Shown: positions 42,402 through 52,244, counted from the stretch's first letter. The stretch is 64,000 nucleotides of DNA from JAIVJZ01 sp035645695 (GCA_035645695.1 DASQMC010000078.1:62001-126000); one strand, 5' to 3'. Notes: generated from the letters alone by a model not told the origin. A program made the numbers and translations.

Positions 42402-44224
42402 TGCACCCAACCCCCTTCCACCTCCACGCCCCATTCGAGCAGGCCGAGCAGGCCGTCGTTCAAGAGCGCCATCTCTTTCACGTTGAGCGGGCGGTGGCTC
42501 AACAGGAGCGACTGCACGTAGAGCATCTGGATCGAGAGGCCGAGGAGCGTCTCGTCTCGCATCCGGGTCAACTTGCGGACGAGCGAGTTGTCGTAGTTGA
42601 AGCACAGCGAGGCGAAAGCGTCGGCGTGCAGGCCGTGCGTGAGGTTGCCGAGCACGCCCGACCAGAGATTATCCGACACCTCGCGCGCCTGTTCGACCGC
42701 GCGATGGAAGTTCACCTCGCTCGACCCGTTGTAGAGCGCGGGCAATTCGCGCGGCAGAAACTTGCGCAGGTCGGCGGCGCAGTTGAAAGGGCGAAGCACC
42801 TTGTCCGCGAACCGCACGAAGTCCGCCGCCCCGTCCTGCTCGTCGAGCGTCAGGTACTCAAAGCTGTACATGAGGCGCGTCGAATCGACCACCTCGACGG
42901 GCGTCGACGGGAACACGTCCGCATGCTTGGCGAGCAACTCCGCGTCGTGGACGTAGCCGGCGTTGATGACAACGAGCGACTGCGAGGCCGCGACGCGCGC
43001 GATCTGCCGAAACTGATCGAGGTCGGGCACGTAGCGCAGCGTGCCGTGCTGCCGCTTGTATTCGCCGAGCGTCATCCGCCCCGCGTTCGTCTCGAAGGGC
43101 AGCCAGTCGATGAAGAGCCCGTAAAACTCGTCGTCGTCAACGGCCAGCGCCTTGATCGAGAGATAGTGCAGCGAGATCAGTTTTTGCAAGCGCTGCTCCT
43201 GCTCGTCAGCCAGTTGCACGAGGTACTGGCGCAAAGAACGGCCAAGCGCGGTGCGGGTCGCGGCCAGATGCTCGTCCTCGTAGAAACTCTCGCGCGAAGC
43301 GGTCGGGCGCAGGTCGCCCGCGTTGACGACGCACTTGACGAAGAAAGCCCAATCGGGCAGCAACCCCTCGGCGTTCTCGGAGACGAGCATGTTCTTGAGA
43401 TAAACCTTGTGCGTCTTCTTCGTGGCGAGGCTCGGCGAGAACGGCAGGACGTAGGCCACGCCCTGCACGTCGCCGGCGCGCGAGCGCAGCGGAATGTAGT
43501 CGAAGAAGTCCATCTCGAAAGTTTCGCGCCCGTAGTCCAGATAAGCCCTGCGCTCGTCGTGCGAGTCGGCGAAGGTTTGTTTCCACGGCGGCGGCTCCTC
43601 GTTGATGCGCACGGCGGGCGCGTCGTCGCCTGCGGCGAGCGTGATGGGGTAGGGCAGCAAACTCCCGTAATGATGCGCCATGCGGCGCACCGCTTCCCGC
43701 GCGAAATACTGTTCGCTCCCGGCCTTGCAACGCAGACGCACCCGCGTGCCCGGCTCGATCCGCTCGTCGAGCGTGGTGATGGAATAAGTTCCGTCGGCAC
43801 GCCCGCGCCACTCAATCGTCGGTGACTCGCCCTTCGCCGAACGCGTGACGACGACGATCTCATCGCTCACGACGAAGCAGGACAGGAGACCGATGCCGAA
43901 CTGCCCGATGTAGTCTGTGCGTTCGGCGGGAAAATCGCCGCGCTTCGAGGTCTGCCCGATGGTGGCGAGAAAACGATGAACTTCCTCTTCGTTCAGGCCG
44001 ATGCCGTCGTCCTCGAAAATGAGCGCGGGCTGCCCGTCGTCGCCTTCGCGGATCACGTCGATGCGAAGCGCGCCCTCGTGCCGGGGGTCGAAGTAGCGGC
44101 GCGCGAGAATGGCGTCCACGCCGTTTTGCAGCAACTCGCGCACGTAGATTTGCGGGCTGCTGTAGATGTGGTTCGACAGCAGATCGATGATCCCGCCGAG
44201 GTTGATTTTAAACTTGTAATCCAT
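42398..44224 (-). CDS. Divergent Hsp90-family ATPase
   Basis: A 608-residue chaperone-like protein. The GHKL domain has IDLLSNHIYSSPQIYVRELLQNGVDAI (N-box), LIFEDDGIGLNEEEVHRFLATIGQTSKRGDF (G1 and lid) and YIGQFGIGLLSCFVVSDEI (G2). The middle domain carries YVLPFSPS and LKNMLVSENAEGLLPDWAFFVKCVVNAGDLRPTASRESFYED, including the conserved SRE segment. The C-terminal third is poorly conserved. Overall it is clearly Hsp90 but far from typical HtpG (ELVSNASDA is here ELLQNGVDA; NSREILQ-type sequence is altered). GAGGCG precedes ATG 44224. It is followed without a gap by a helical-repeat gene. Confidence 0.9.
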   Translation of the reverse strand: MDYKFKINLGGIIDLLSNHIYSSPQIYVRELLQNGVDAILARRYFDPRHEGALRIDVIREGDDGQPALIFEDDGIGLNEEEVHRFLATIGQTSKRGDFPAERTDYIGQFGIGLLSCFVVSDEIVVVTRSAKGESPTIEWRGRADGTYSITTLDERIEPGTRVRLRCKAGSEQYFAREAVRRMAHHYGSLLPYPITLAAGDDAPAVRINEEPPPWKQTFADSHDERRAYLDYGRETFEMDFFDYIPLRSRAGDVQGVAYVLPFSPSLATKKTHKVYLKNMLVSENAEGLLPDWAFFVKCVVNAGDLRPTASRESFYEDEHLAATRTALGRSLRQYLVQLADEQEQRLQKLISLHYLSIKALAVDDDEFYGLFIDWLPFETNAGRMTLGEYKRQHGTLRYVPDLDQFRQIARVAASQSLVVINAGYVHDAELLAKHADVFPSTPVEVVDSTRLMYSFEYLTLDEQDGAADFVRFADKVLRPFNCAADLRKFLPRELPALYNGSSEVNFHRAVEQAREVSDNLWSGVLGNLTHGLHADAFASLCFNYDNSLVRKLTRMRDETLLGLSIQMLYVQSLLLSHRPLNVKEMALLNDGLLGLLEWGVEVEGGWVQ

Positions 44225-45053
44225 AACATCGCCTCGAACGATTTATTGAATGAACGCACAAACCCGACTGTTCCGACAGGCGGGGTCATGAACTGCGAAC
44301 CCGCCGGGACGTAGCCGCCCGGCTGCACCGCGCCCTGCCTGTTGGGACGCGCCCTGCCGGTTGCGGCGCGCCCCTGTCGCCTATTCCTTCAATACCCGCC
44401 CCCGCTTGCTGTTGTCAAACACATCAACCCCACGCGCGCCGCCGCGCTTCTTTCGCTACGAATGCTCGCCTCTAAAATAAGCAAAAAGAGCGGGTGTCCG
44501 GCTCCGTTCAAGGCATCCGTCCCGCTCCTTGGAATTCGCTGAAAAATTCAGTTCGAGATCGCGGAGCGGGAAGCCGCTCCCGCAACATCACTTTGTCGCT
44601 CGGTGATCGTAGCGCGAAGCCGCCGTCGAGACTTGTCGCGCACGCGTCCGACGATTGACGCCGCGCGCGGCAGAGGGCGAGGCCGACGACGCGCGCCGGT
44701 CAAACGCATCTCGCGCGAGAGCGGCGACGGCCGCCCGGCTCGGCGATGATTCGCGCGCATCGCGTCGAGCGTCGAACGCCGCTTCAAAGTCGCCCGCTCC
44801 TGTTCCCTGTCTCCGAACACTTATCATTCGCTGTCGCGCCTCACGCACGCGCGCCGCCGTAGCCGCGCCGGCGGCGCGGGGGTGATCTATACCTCAGGCG
44901 GGATTTTCTGTCAACATCTTTTCTTGTTAACAGCAAATTCGTTGCAGGCTGGCGAGGCGTCTACACAGAAGGGATATGGGCGACACGGCCTGCGTGTCGC
45001 CCATATCCCTTCCGTATAGACGCCTCTAAGGTTTTACTTCGTGCGACGGCGAC
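44225..45053. other. Long intergenic spacer with a hairpin
   Basis: The 829 GC-rich bases between the Hsp90-like gene and HD-GYP regulator 2 contain no credible gene. They hold the long hairpin at 44954-45026, a short stem at 44918-44943 (CTGTCAACA with TGTTAACAG, one mismatch), and GCGCCCTGCC repeats near 44328-44360. Confidence 0.5.
44954..45026 (-). terminator. Long hairpin after HD-GYP regulator 2
   Basis: A 10-bp outer stem (44954-44963 with 45017-45026), a partly paired 5-base internal loop, a perfect 19-bp inner stem (44969-44987 with 44993-45011) and a 5-base loop GCCTG. It lies 28 bases past the regulator's stop codon. There is no U-tract. Confidence 0.7.
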
Positions 45054-46286
45054 TTAAGCGTGCCTGTGGGTGCGTCGCAAAGCACGCGCCTGTAGGCGGC
45101 GACGGGCGATGCGTGCGGGAGCGGGCGGCACGGTGAATTTGACGCACGGCGGAGAGGCCGTCGTGGTGGCAGCGGCGAACTTTTTCGCCGCCGCGATAGC
45201 GGCAACGCGCTCCGGCCTGTTGGCATGCCGGAGCGAACGCGCGCGCAATTCCTCCCATTCAGACGCCGGGACGCGCAGGAAGGCCGCAACGACCGCCGGG
45301 TCGAACTGCTTCCCCGCGTGTCGCTCCAACTCACCGGCGGCAACCGCGTAAGGTTTCCCGGCGCGGTAGACGCGCGTGCTGATCATCGCGTCGAAGGCAT
45401 CGGCGACGGCGAAGATGCGCGCGTTGAGGTCGATCTCTTCGCCGCGCAAGCCTGCCGGGTATCCCGTCCCGTCCCACTTCTCGTGATGCTGCCCGACGAC
45501 GCGCGAAGCGCCTTCCAGAAATTCGATGCCGCGCAAAATCTGCTGGCCGAGCTCGGGATGCCGTCGCATCGTCAACCACTCGTCTTCTGTGAGGGCGGCG
45601 GGCTTGCGCAGGATCATGTCTGGGATGCCGATCTTGCCGATGTCGTGCAGCAGCGCGCCGAACTCAAGCGAGCGCAACTGATCCTCTTCCAAATTCAACT
45701 CGCGCCCGAGCCGCAGGCTGAAACTGACGACGCGCTCCGAGTGGCCGTGTGTGTCCGTGTCGCGCGTCTCAAGGGCGGCGGCGAGGGCTTTGAGGGTCGT
45801 GCGATAGGCATCTTCGAGCGAGGCGAGCGCTTGCGCCAGTTCCTTCGTTCGCAGCTTGATGGACTCTTCGAGGAAGGTTTCGTAACGACGTTTGCTTCGC
45901 AGCAGTTCGTGGTGCTGCTGCGCGCGTTCGACGGCCATTTCGACGTGGCGCAGGTCGAAAGGCTTCGTCACGTAGTCGAACGCCCCGGCGCGCAGAGCCT
46001 CGATGGCGTAATCGATAGTCTGCGCGCCGCTGATCATGATGATCACGGTCTCGGGCGCGATGCGGCGCACGTGCGGGATCATCTCAAGGCCGCTCATCCC
46101 CTCCATGTTGATGTCGCTGATGACGAGGTCGTACTTCGAGGCGCGCAGCACGGCGAGCGCCTCCTCGGCCGAACCGACCGTGCGGCATTCGTAGCTCTCG
46201 CACAAAAATTCTTGCAGGATATTCCTGATTTCCGGCTCGTCGTCGGCGATGAGTAGACGCCCTCTGGAGTTGGCTTGTTCAGACAT
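45054..46286 (-). CDS. Response regulator with HD-GYP phosphodiesterase 2
   Basis: A 410-residue paralogue of the regulator at 34898-36043. The receiver (RLLIADDEPEIRNILQEFL; Asp in LVISDINMEGMSGLEMI), coiled linker (LRSKRRYETFLEESIKLRTKEL) and HD-GYP domain (GHSERVVSFSLRLGREL, HDIGKIGIPD, QHHEKWDGTGYP) are all intact. The C-terminus differs: about 70 extra basic, alanine-rich residues (RVAAIAAAKKF ... RRLQARALRRTHRHA). Long stretches of DNA are identical to the first copy, including 63 bases at 45939-46001. ATG 46286 is chosen as it matches the start of the receiver domain. Confidence 0.93.
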   Translation of the reverse strand: MSEQANSRGRLLIADDEPEIRNILQEFLCESYECRTVGSAEEALAVLRASKYDLVISDINMEGMSGLEMIPHVRRIAPETVIIMISGAQTIDYAIEALRAGAFDYVTKPFDLRHVEMAVERAQQHHELLRSKRRYETFLEESIKLRTKELAQALASLEDAYRTTLKALAAALETRDTDTHGHSERVVSFSLRLGRELNLEEDQLRSLEFGALLHDIGKIGIPDMILRKPAALTEDEWLTMRRHPELGQQILRGIEFLEGASRVVGQHHEKWDGTGYPAGLRGEEIDLNARIFAVADAFDAMISTRVYRAGKPYAVAAGELERHAGKQFDPAVVAAFLRVPASEWEELRARSLRHANRPERVAAIAAAKKFAAATTTASPPCVKFTVPPAPARIARRRLQARALRRTHRHA

Positions 46287-47073
46287 GTTGACCGCCCTTC
46301 GAGAGAAATTATTACCCCCGGATGTCGCGGCGACAGTGAGCGGCGTCGCGCTTCCGGCCAAAAGCGTTTCGGCTGGTAGATAGTGATCGGATTGAACTAA
46401 ATCTATTCAAGCGGGGAGGGTCACGAAACGCCTCTTCGCAATAGCCATGCCAAATCTCCGAGAATGTGGAAACCTCGGATGCGCGGCTCCCGACGGAGAG
46501 GCAGGGGAAATTTGCCTCCCTTAACCGGAGTTAATGCTGCGACGCAACTCGGAGGTCGCAAGCCTTGCACGCAAACTTCTTTATTAAATTCAGGCCACCG
46601 CGCGGCCACCCGCAACTCTCGTGTGAGCCTCCAACAGAGCGCGGTCGCCCCGGCGGGCGGTGCCTCGGTCTTACGCTGCAAATCACTGCGGCGTGATCCG
46701 CGCCGACGCCGCATTTTGCGTCTGACTTTTTTCGACGAGCGCGTCCCCTTGTAATGAATCGGGTCAAGCCTGCGTGCGCGCTGCAACGTCTTCATTCGGC
46801 TCGCTCTCGACCGCCGCTTCACACATCGCGTCGCCCTTCCTCTTCCGTATCAGCTACATACGGGCGGCGCGAGCGGGCGCGCTCTTTGTCGCCTCAGAAA
46901 TCGCTTTAAGTTATTTCAGACGCCGGAGGACTCGCCGTGCCGTCCGTGCGCGGGCGCGCGGCGTGAGGTACGACTATTGCCAATAGACGATAAGAAGTTC
47001 AGCAAGCGCTCTGCCCCGGCAGAGCAAATCAAACCGACAATTGAGCAGGACACGCCCGACAGAGGAGGAGCCG
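46287..47073. other. Intergenic spacer before the subtilase pair
   Basis: Nearly 790 bases with no credible gene in either direction. Small stems occur (GAGGCA/TGCCTC near 46496-46516 and GCTCTGCC/GGCAGAGC at 47008-47025). The latter lies about 50 bases before the first subtilase start. Confidence 0.45.
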
Positions 47074-49008
47074 GTGACAATCGTTAAGCATTTCCGCACG
47101 GTTTCCGCGTGGCTCACACTTCTCGCGCTCCTGCTTTCGCCGTGTGCCGGCCTTTCGTTCGCGAGGGTCGGCGCACGCGCTTTTTCTCCGCAGGGCGAGA
47201 AAATTTCTCCCGACCTGCGCGAGTTAATCAGCACGGCAACGGAACAGACGCACGCCAAAGTTATCGTCCAATTCAAGGACTCGACCGGTCGCCTGCCCGA
47301 CTCGCTGTTGTCGGAACTGGGCGGCATCGCGCTCAAACAATTTCGGAAGTTGAACGCGCGCGCGCTCAGACTGCCCGCGCGCGCCGCCGAGACTCTGGCC
47401 GCGCGCGATGAAGTGCGCTACATCTCACTCGACCGCCCGGTCGCCGCCGCCGGCCACGTCACGACGACGACCGGGACGGAAGCGGTGCGCGTGCAGACCT
47501 CGGCCGGGCTGCTCGGCCTGCCTGTAACCACCACGCTCGACGGCTCGAACGTCGGCATCGCCATACTCGATTCCGGCATCGACCCGAACCACGTCTCCTT
47601 CAGAGACGACTTGGGATTCAGCCGCATCACGGCGAACCGCGACTTTACGGGCGAAGGCCGCACAGACGACGTTTACGGGCACGGCACGCACGTCGCTTCG
47701 GCCGCCGCAGGCAACGGCCAGGTCGCGGAGGGCGCGTACACGGGCATCGCCCCGAACGCCGACATCGTCAACCTGCGCGTGCTCGGTTCGGAAGGAACGG
47801 GCACGACTTCCGGGCTGCTCGGCGCGCTCGACTGGGTTTTGACCCACCGCACGCTCTATAACATTCGCGTCGTCAACATGAGCCTCGGCGGGGCGGCCGT
47901 CGATTCCTACACGAACGACCCGGTCTGTCAGGCCGTCAGGCGTCTGGTCGATGCGGGCGTCGTGGTCGTGGCCGCCGCAGGCAACGACGGGCGCGACGAC
48001 GCGGGCAACAAAATCTACGGGCGCATTCACTCGCCGGGCAACGAACCTTCCGCGCTCACGGTCGGCGCGTCGAACACCTTCGGCACGGACGCGCGCAATG
48101 ACGACGCCGTGACGACATACAGTTCGCGCGGCCCCACGCGCAGCTATTGGACGGACGCCTCCGGCACGAAGCACTACGACAACCTCATCAAGCCCGACAT
48201 GGTCGCGCCCGGCAACAAACTGGTCTACGCCGAAGCGCGGAACAATCGCATCGTGACGGCGCATCCCGAACTGGATGCCGGGGTGAGCGCACATGACACG
48301 CGCAAAATGATGTACCTGAGCGGCTCCTCGATGGCGACGCCCGTCGCCGCCGGGACGGCCGCGCTTCTCCTGCAAGCCAAACCGACGCTCACGCCGAATC
48401 TCGTCAAGACGATCCTGATGTACACGGCGCAGCCGCTCGCGGGCTTCAACATGTTCGAGCAGGGCGCGGGCGGGCTTAACGTCGAGGGCGCGGTCAGGCT
48501 CGCCCGAATCGTTCGCGGCGAATTGTCAGCGGCCACCCCGCTCGGTTATCCTCTGCTCACGACGAACGTGCCGCCCGCGCCCGAGAGCGTGATCGCCGGT
48601 CAGTCTTTCGTCTGGTCGCAGGGCATCACGCTTCATCATACCTACGCCACAGGTCTTAATCTCATCACTAAGTATCAGAAAGTTTACGCCCCCGGCGCTC
48701 TGCTCGGCGACGGTGTGATCGAAGGCGCGGATGAGCAGTTCATTGACGAGACGAAGATCACCCGTGGCGTTACGCTCGGCGACTACGTCATGACGAGCGG
48801 GGGCACACCGCTCGGCGGCGGCTCGGTCTTTTTGAGTATGAGCCTGCTGCTCGGCGACGGCATCATCATCGGCGACGGCATCATTATCGGCGACGGCATC
48901 ATCGTCGGCGACGGCATCGTGATCGGTGACGGCATCGTCATCGGCGATTCTCATCTACATGCGCAGTCGGTCATGATGCGCGGCGATGAGACTTCCGGGA
49001 TGAGATAA
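47074..49008 (+). CDS. Secreted S8 subtilase 1 with GDGI-repeat tail
   Basis: A 644-residue exported protease. GTG 47074 is preceded by GGAGG at five bases; a signal peptide follows (VSAWLTLLALLLSPCAGLSFA). Residues 40-115 resemble an inhibitor-like propeptide (HAKVIVQFKDSTG; LPARAAETLAARDEVRYISLD). The catalytic triad is Asp in VGIAILDSGIDPNH, His in YGHGTHVASAAAG, and Ser in LSGSSMATPVAAG. The tail carries five GDGI(I/V)(I/V) hexapeptides in a row (about residues 590-620). These could form a beta-roll or surface-binding element. A second, closely related gene follows in tandem. Confidence 0.92.
   Translation: MTIVKHFRTVSAWLTLLALLLSPCAGLSFARVGARAFSPQGEKISPDLRELISTATEQTHAKVIVQFKDSTGRLPDSLLSELGGIALKQFRKLNARALRLPARAAETLAARDEVRYISLDRPVAAAGHVTTTTGTEAVRVQTSAGLLGLPVTTTLDGSNVGIAILDSGIDPNHVSFRDDLGFSRITANRDFTGEGRTDDVYGHGTHVASAAAGNGQVAEGAYTGIAPNADIVNLRVLGSEGTGTTSGLLGALDWVLTHRTLYNIRVVNMSLGGAAVDSYTNDPVCQAVRRLVDAGVVVVAAAGNDGRDDAGNKIYGRIHSPGNEPSALTVGASNTFGTDARNDDAVTTYSSRGPTRSYWTDASGTKHYDNLIKPDMVAPGNKLVYAEARNNRIVTAHPELDAGVSAHDTRKMMYLSGSSMATPVAAGTAALLLQAKPTLTPNLVKTILMYTAQPLAGFNMFEQGAGGLNVEGAVRLARIVRGELSAATPLGYPLLTTNVPPAPESVIAGQSFVWSQGITLHHTYATGLNLITKYQKVYAPGALLGDGVIEGADEQFIDETKITRGVTLGDYVMTSGGTPLGGGSVFLSMSLLLGDGIIIGDGIIIGDGIIVGDGIVIGDGIVIGDSHLHAQSVMMRGDETSGMR
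48858..48953 (+). repeat. 18-bp tandem repeat coding the GDGI tail
   Basis: About five copies of an 18-base unit of the form GGCGACGGCATCATCATC encode GDGIII/GDGIIV/GDGIVI repeats at the end of subtilase 1. Confidence 0.8.
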
Positions 49009-49255
49009 AAGTCAATCCTGAAGTTGACTGCGGTGCGATAAATTGAAATACTTCGTGCCGCCCTTCTCTCCCAACACTAGTCAGTATCACCTCGCGATTT
49101 ACTGAAGCCCGGCTCCTTATTTTGGGAGTTGCGCGCTAATACGTATCTTTTCAATGTTGGAAGATTTCAGAACATTACCGAATTGTGTGCAGCGTAAGAC
49201 GGCATCTTTCTACAAGCCCGACGCCGTCTGCGCCCGCCTCATAAGGAGGAGTCAG

Positions 49256-51229
49256 GTGAGATATTCGCACCCCTACCTTGCCGTCAAGCGGCTCTCTGTC
49301 CCCCTGCTGCTGATCGCTCTACTCGTCGGCCAATTGCCCGCGACGCTCACTTCGGCGCGCGCAGAGAAGCACCTCGCCGCCCCCGTCACCGACGGCGACG
49401 AGGGACGCCGAGGGCATACGGCGGAAGACAAAGTGTCGCCCGACCTGCTCCGCACGGCGCGTAAAGCGCGTACCAAAGAAAAAGAGTCGCACGTTAAAGT
49501 GATCCTGCAACTCAACGGCAAGGCCGACACCGCCGTCGATCTGCTCCTGCAACGCTACGGCGGGCGAACAATTCGCCGCTTGACGAAGCTCAACACGCGC
49601 ATCGTCGAAATGCCGGCGCGCGCCGTCGAGGCTCTGGCCGCGCACAGCGAACTGAATTTCATCTCGCCGGATCGCGAGAGCATCCCGACCGGCCATATCT
49701 CCGAGACGAGCGGCGCGGACGCCGCGCGCACCACGACGGGCACGCAGGTGTCTGGACTGGACGGCACCGGCATCGGCATCGCCATTCTGGATTCGGGGAT
49801 CGACTCAGGCCACAAATCGTTTCTGGACAGGGGCAGCAAGCTGCGCATCGTCGCCAGCCAGGACTTCACCGGCGAAGGGCGCACGGACGATCCTTACGGG
49901 CACGGCACGCACGTCGCTTCCATCGCGGCGGGCAACGGGCGCATCTCCAACGCCGAGTATCTCGGCATCGCGTCGAATGCGAACATCATCAACCTGCGCG
50001 TGCTCAATACGCAGGGGCAGGGGACGGTTTCGCGCGTGCTCGCCGCGCTCGACTGGGTGGCCGCCAACCGCGCCCTCTACAACATCCGCGTCGTCAACAT
50101 GAGCCTCGGCACGCCGGCCATCGAATCTTACAAAAACGATCCGATGTGCCGCGCCGTCAGGCGTCTGGTCGATCTGGGGATCGTGGTTGTGGCGGCGGCG
50201 GGCAATAACGGAAAGACCGGTTCGGGACAGAAAATTTACGGCTCGATTCACTCGCCGGGCAACGAGCCTTCCGCGCTGACGGTCGGCGCGTCGAACACCT
50301 TCGGCACGGACGCGCGCAACGACGACGGAGTCGCCAGTTTCAGTTCGCGCGGCCCCACGCGCAGCTATTGGACGGATGCGCTCGGCGCGAAACGGTACGA
50401 CAATTTGATCAAGCCCGAACTCGTCGCGCCGGGCAACAAACTGGTCTATGCCGCAGCGGTTGAGAACTATCTCGTTACCCAGAACCCGCATCTGGATGCG
50501 GGCGTCAGCCCGGTTGACGCCCGCCGGATGATGTTCATGAACGGCTCCTCGATGGCGACGCCGCTCGTCGCCGGGGCGGCCGTCCTGCTGCTGCAAGCCA
50601 ACCCGACGCTCACGCCGAACATGGTTAAAGCGCTTTTGATGTACACGGCGCAGCCGCTCGCGGGCTTCAACATGTTCGAGCAGGGCGCCGGACAACTCAA
50701 CATCGAGGGCGCGGTCAGGCTGGCGAAAGTCGTCCGCAGAGACCTCGGCCCGCTGACGCCGGTCGGCGCGCCGCTGCTCACGTCGCTTGTGCCGCCCGTG
50801 CCGCAGACGACCATCGGCCGGCATACCTTCACCTGGTCGCAGGGTTTGATCGTCGGGCGCACCTACGCCACCGGCGCCAATCTCTTCGCCAGGTACCAGA
50901 AGATTTACGGCGACGGCATCATCTACGGCGACGGCATCATCTACGGCGATGCCACGATGCTCACGAACGGCATCATCTACGGCGATAACATCCTGACGAG
51001 CAACGGCAGCAGCCTCGGCAGCGGCACGGCCTTCATGAGCGTCAGGACATTGTTCGGCGACGGGATCATCTACGGCGACGGGATCATCTACGGCGACAGC
51101 ACTCTCTATGGGACTAGCGCGATGCGCGCGGACGCCGTCACGCAGGCGCACTCGGCCAGAACCAACGGCGACCTGACATCCGCCATGGAACTGGAAGCGG
51201 ACACGGGTGTTGACTGTGTCGATTACTAA
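49256..51229 (+). CDS. Secreted S8 subtilase 2 with GDGIIY-repeat tail
   Basis: A 657-residue paralogue of subtilase 1. GTG 49256 follows AAGGAGG at about six bases. The signal peptide is RLSVPLLLIALLVGQLPATLTSA. It has a propeptide (SHVKVILQLNGKADTAVDLL) and the triad Asp in IAILDSGIDSGH, His in YGHGTHVAS, and Ser in MNGSSMATPLVAG. The tail is a different version of the repeat, IYGDGIIYGDGIIYGD, in two blocks separated by a 40-residue segment. Catalytic domains of the two genes share long identical DNA runs, so this is a recent tandem duplication with divergent tails. Probably degrades extracellular protein or processes surface proteins. Confidence 0.92.
   Translation: MRYSHPYLAVKRLSVPLLLIALLVGQLPATLTSARAEKHLAAPVTDGDEGRRGHTAEDKVSPDLLRTARKARTKEKESHVKVILQLNGKADTAVDLLLQRYGGRTIRRLTKLNTRIVEMPARAVEALAAHSELNFISPDRESIPTGHISETSGADAARTTTGTQVSGLDGTGIGIAILDSGIDSGHKSFLDRGSKLRIVASQDFTGEGRTDDPYGHGTHVASIAAGNGRISNAEYLGIASNANIINLRVLNTQGQGTVSRVLAALDWVAANRALYNIRVVNMSLGTPAIESYKNDPMCRAVRRLVDLGIVVVAAAGNNGKTGSGQKIYGSIHSPGNEPSALTVGASNTFGTDARNDDGVASFSSRGPTRSYWTDALGAKRYDNLIKPELVAPGNKLVYAAAVENYLVTQNPHLDAGVSPVDARRMMFMNGSSMATPLVAGAAVLLLQANPTLTPNMVKALLMYTAQPLAGFNMFEQGAGQLNIEGAVRLAKVVRRDLGPLTPVGAPLLTSLVPPVPQTTIGRHTFTWSQGLIVGRTYATGANLFARYQKIYGDGIIYGDGIIYGDATMLTNGIIYGDNILTSNGSSLGSGTAFMSVRTLFGDGIIYGDGIIYGDSTLYGTSAMRADAVTQAHSARTNGDLTSAMELEADTGVDCVDY
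50911..51100 (+). repeat. 18-bp repeats coding the GDGIIY tail
   Basis: Copies of GGCGACGGCATCATCTAC-type units occur in two clusters (about 50911-50950 and 51056-51095), with single copies between. They encode GDGIIY/NGIIYGD motifs at the C-terminus of subtilase 2. Confidence 0.75.
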
Positions 51230-51299
51230 GACGATTTACTCAGAGCGCCCGGCGCTTCGTTTGAGCCGTAAAAGGATGAAAGACTCAAAGGAGATCGTT

Positions 51300-52220
51300 A
51301 TGCCCCATTCAGCGAGATTAAAAAAGGCCGCTGCCGCCGTCGAGCCCCCCATCGAGATGGCTAACGCGCCCGCTCCGAGCGTCCAACTCATGGAAGAAGC
51401 GCACAGAGAGGAAGTCCTCGCCTTTCTCGCGTCGCGCTCGGTCGATACCATTTTCATGCGCGGCCTGATCCTCGACAACGGCATGCAGAGCGAGTTGAAT
51501 CGCGGGACGCTCTACGGCTGTCGCGATGCGGCAGGGCAACTCGAAGGCGTCGCGCTGATCGGCCACGCCATGGTTATCGAGGCGCGCAGCCCGGCCGCTT
51601 ACGCCGCCTTCGCGCGGCTCGCTCGCGCCACCCGCGCCCACGTCATCCTCGGCGATCAGGAAAAGATCGAAGAATTCTGGAAGCACTACGGGCGTGGCGG
51701 TCAGGAACCCCGCCGCATCTGCCGCGAACTCCTCATGGAGTTGCGCTGGCCTATCGAGACTTTGAGCGAGGCGGTGCCCCTCAGGCAAGCCGTCACCGGC
51801 GACCTCGAAACGCTCGTGGCCGTCAACGCGCGGATGGCCTATGACGAGAGCGGCGTCAACCCTCTGGAAGCCGACCCGGCAGGGTTCCGCGCGCGGCTCA
51901 TGCGCCGCATCGAGATGGGGCGCGTCTGGGTGTGGACGGAGGGCGAGCGGCTCATCTTCAAAGTCGATGTGATGGCGGACGTGCCCGGCTACACCTACCT
52001 CGAAGGCGTCTACGTTCACCCCGAAGAGCGTCGCAAGAGCAACGGGCGTCGCGCCATGTCGCAGCTTGCGAGAACGCTCTTGGCGCGCACCGAGACGATC
52101 TGCCTGCTCGTCAACGAGCAGAACAAGGACGCGCAGGTCTTCTTCTTCAAGGCCGGTTACAAACTGCGCGCCTGCTACGACACCATCTTCCTCGAACCCA
52201 GGACGAGCCGGACTAACTAA
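51300..52220 (+). CDS. GNAT acetyltransferase with DUF4081-like N-terminus
   Basis: A 306-residue protein. ATG 51300 is preceded by AAGGAG at six bases. Residues 30-150 resemble DUF4081 (REEVLAFLASRSVDTIFMRGLILDNG; VILGDQEKIEEFW). Residues 180-300 are a GNAT domain: LRQAVTGDLETLVAVNARMAYDESGVNPLEADPAGFRARL, then LEGVYVHPEERRKSNGRRAM (acetyl-CoA loop) and CLLVNEQNKDAQVFFFKAGY. The acetylated substrate is unknown. It starts a likely operon with the hybrid histidine kinase (24-base gap) and the PilZ protein. It lies 70 bases after subtilase 2. Confidence 0.85.
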   Translation: MPHSARLKKAAAAVEPPIEMANAPAPSVQLMEEAHREEVLAFLASRSVDTIFMRGLILDNGMQSELNRGTLYGCRDAAGQLEGVALIGHAMVIEARSPAAYAAFARLARATRAHVILGDQEKIEEFWKHYGRGGQEPRRICRELLMELRWPIETLSEAVPLRQAVTGDLETLVAVNARMAYDESGVNPLEADPAGFRARLMRRIEMGRVWVWTEGERLIFKVDVMADVPGYTYLEGVYVHPEERRKSNGRRAMSQLARTLLARTETICLLVNEQNKDAQVFFFKAGYKLRACYDTIFLEPRTSRTN

Positions 52221-52244
52221 CCCCTTCCCGGAGAGAGCAGCCCG

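Noticed and set aside
46421..46822. Small genes in the spacer before the subtilases
   Set aside because: Frames on both strands are arginine-rich, without start sites or motifs.
48858..51100. RTX calcium-binding nonapeptide repeats
   Set aside because: The unit is a hexapeptide GDGII(I/Y) and lacks the GGxGxDxUx spacing.
49805..51151. 448-codon frame antisense to subtilase 2
   Set aside because: Repeated VAVDDAV-type words simply mirror the GDGIIY repeats of the real gene.
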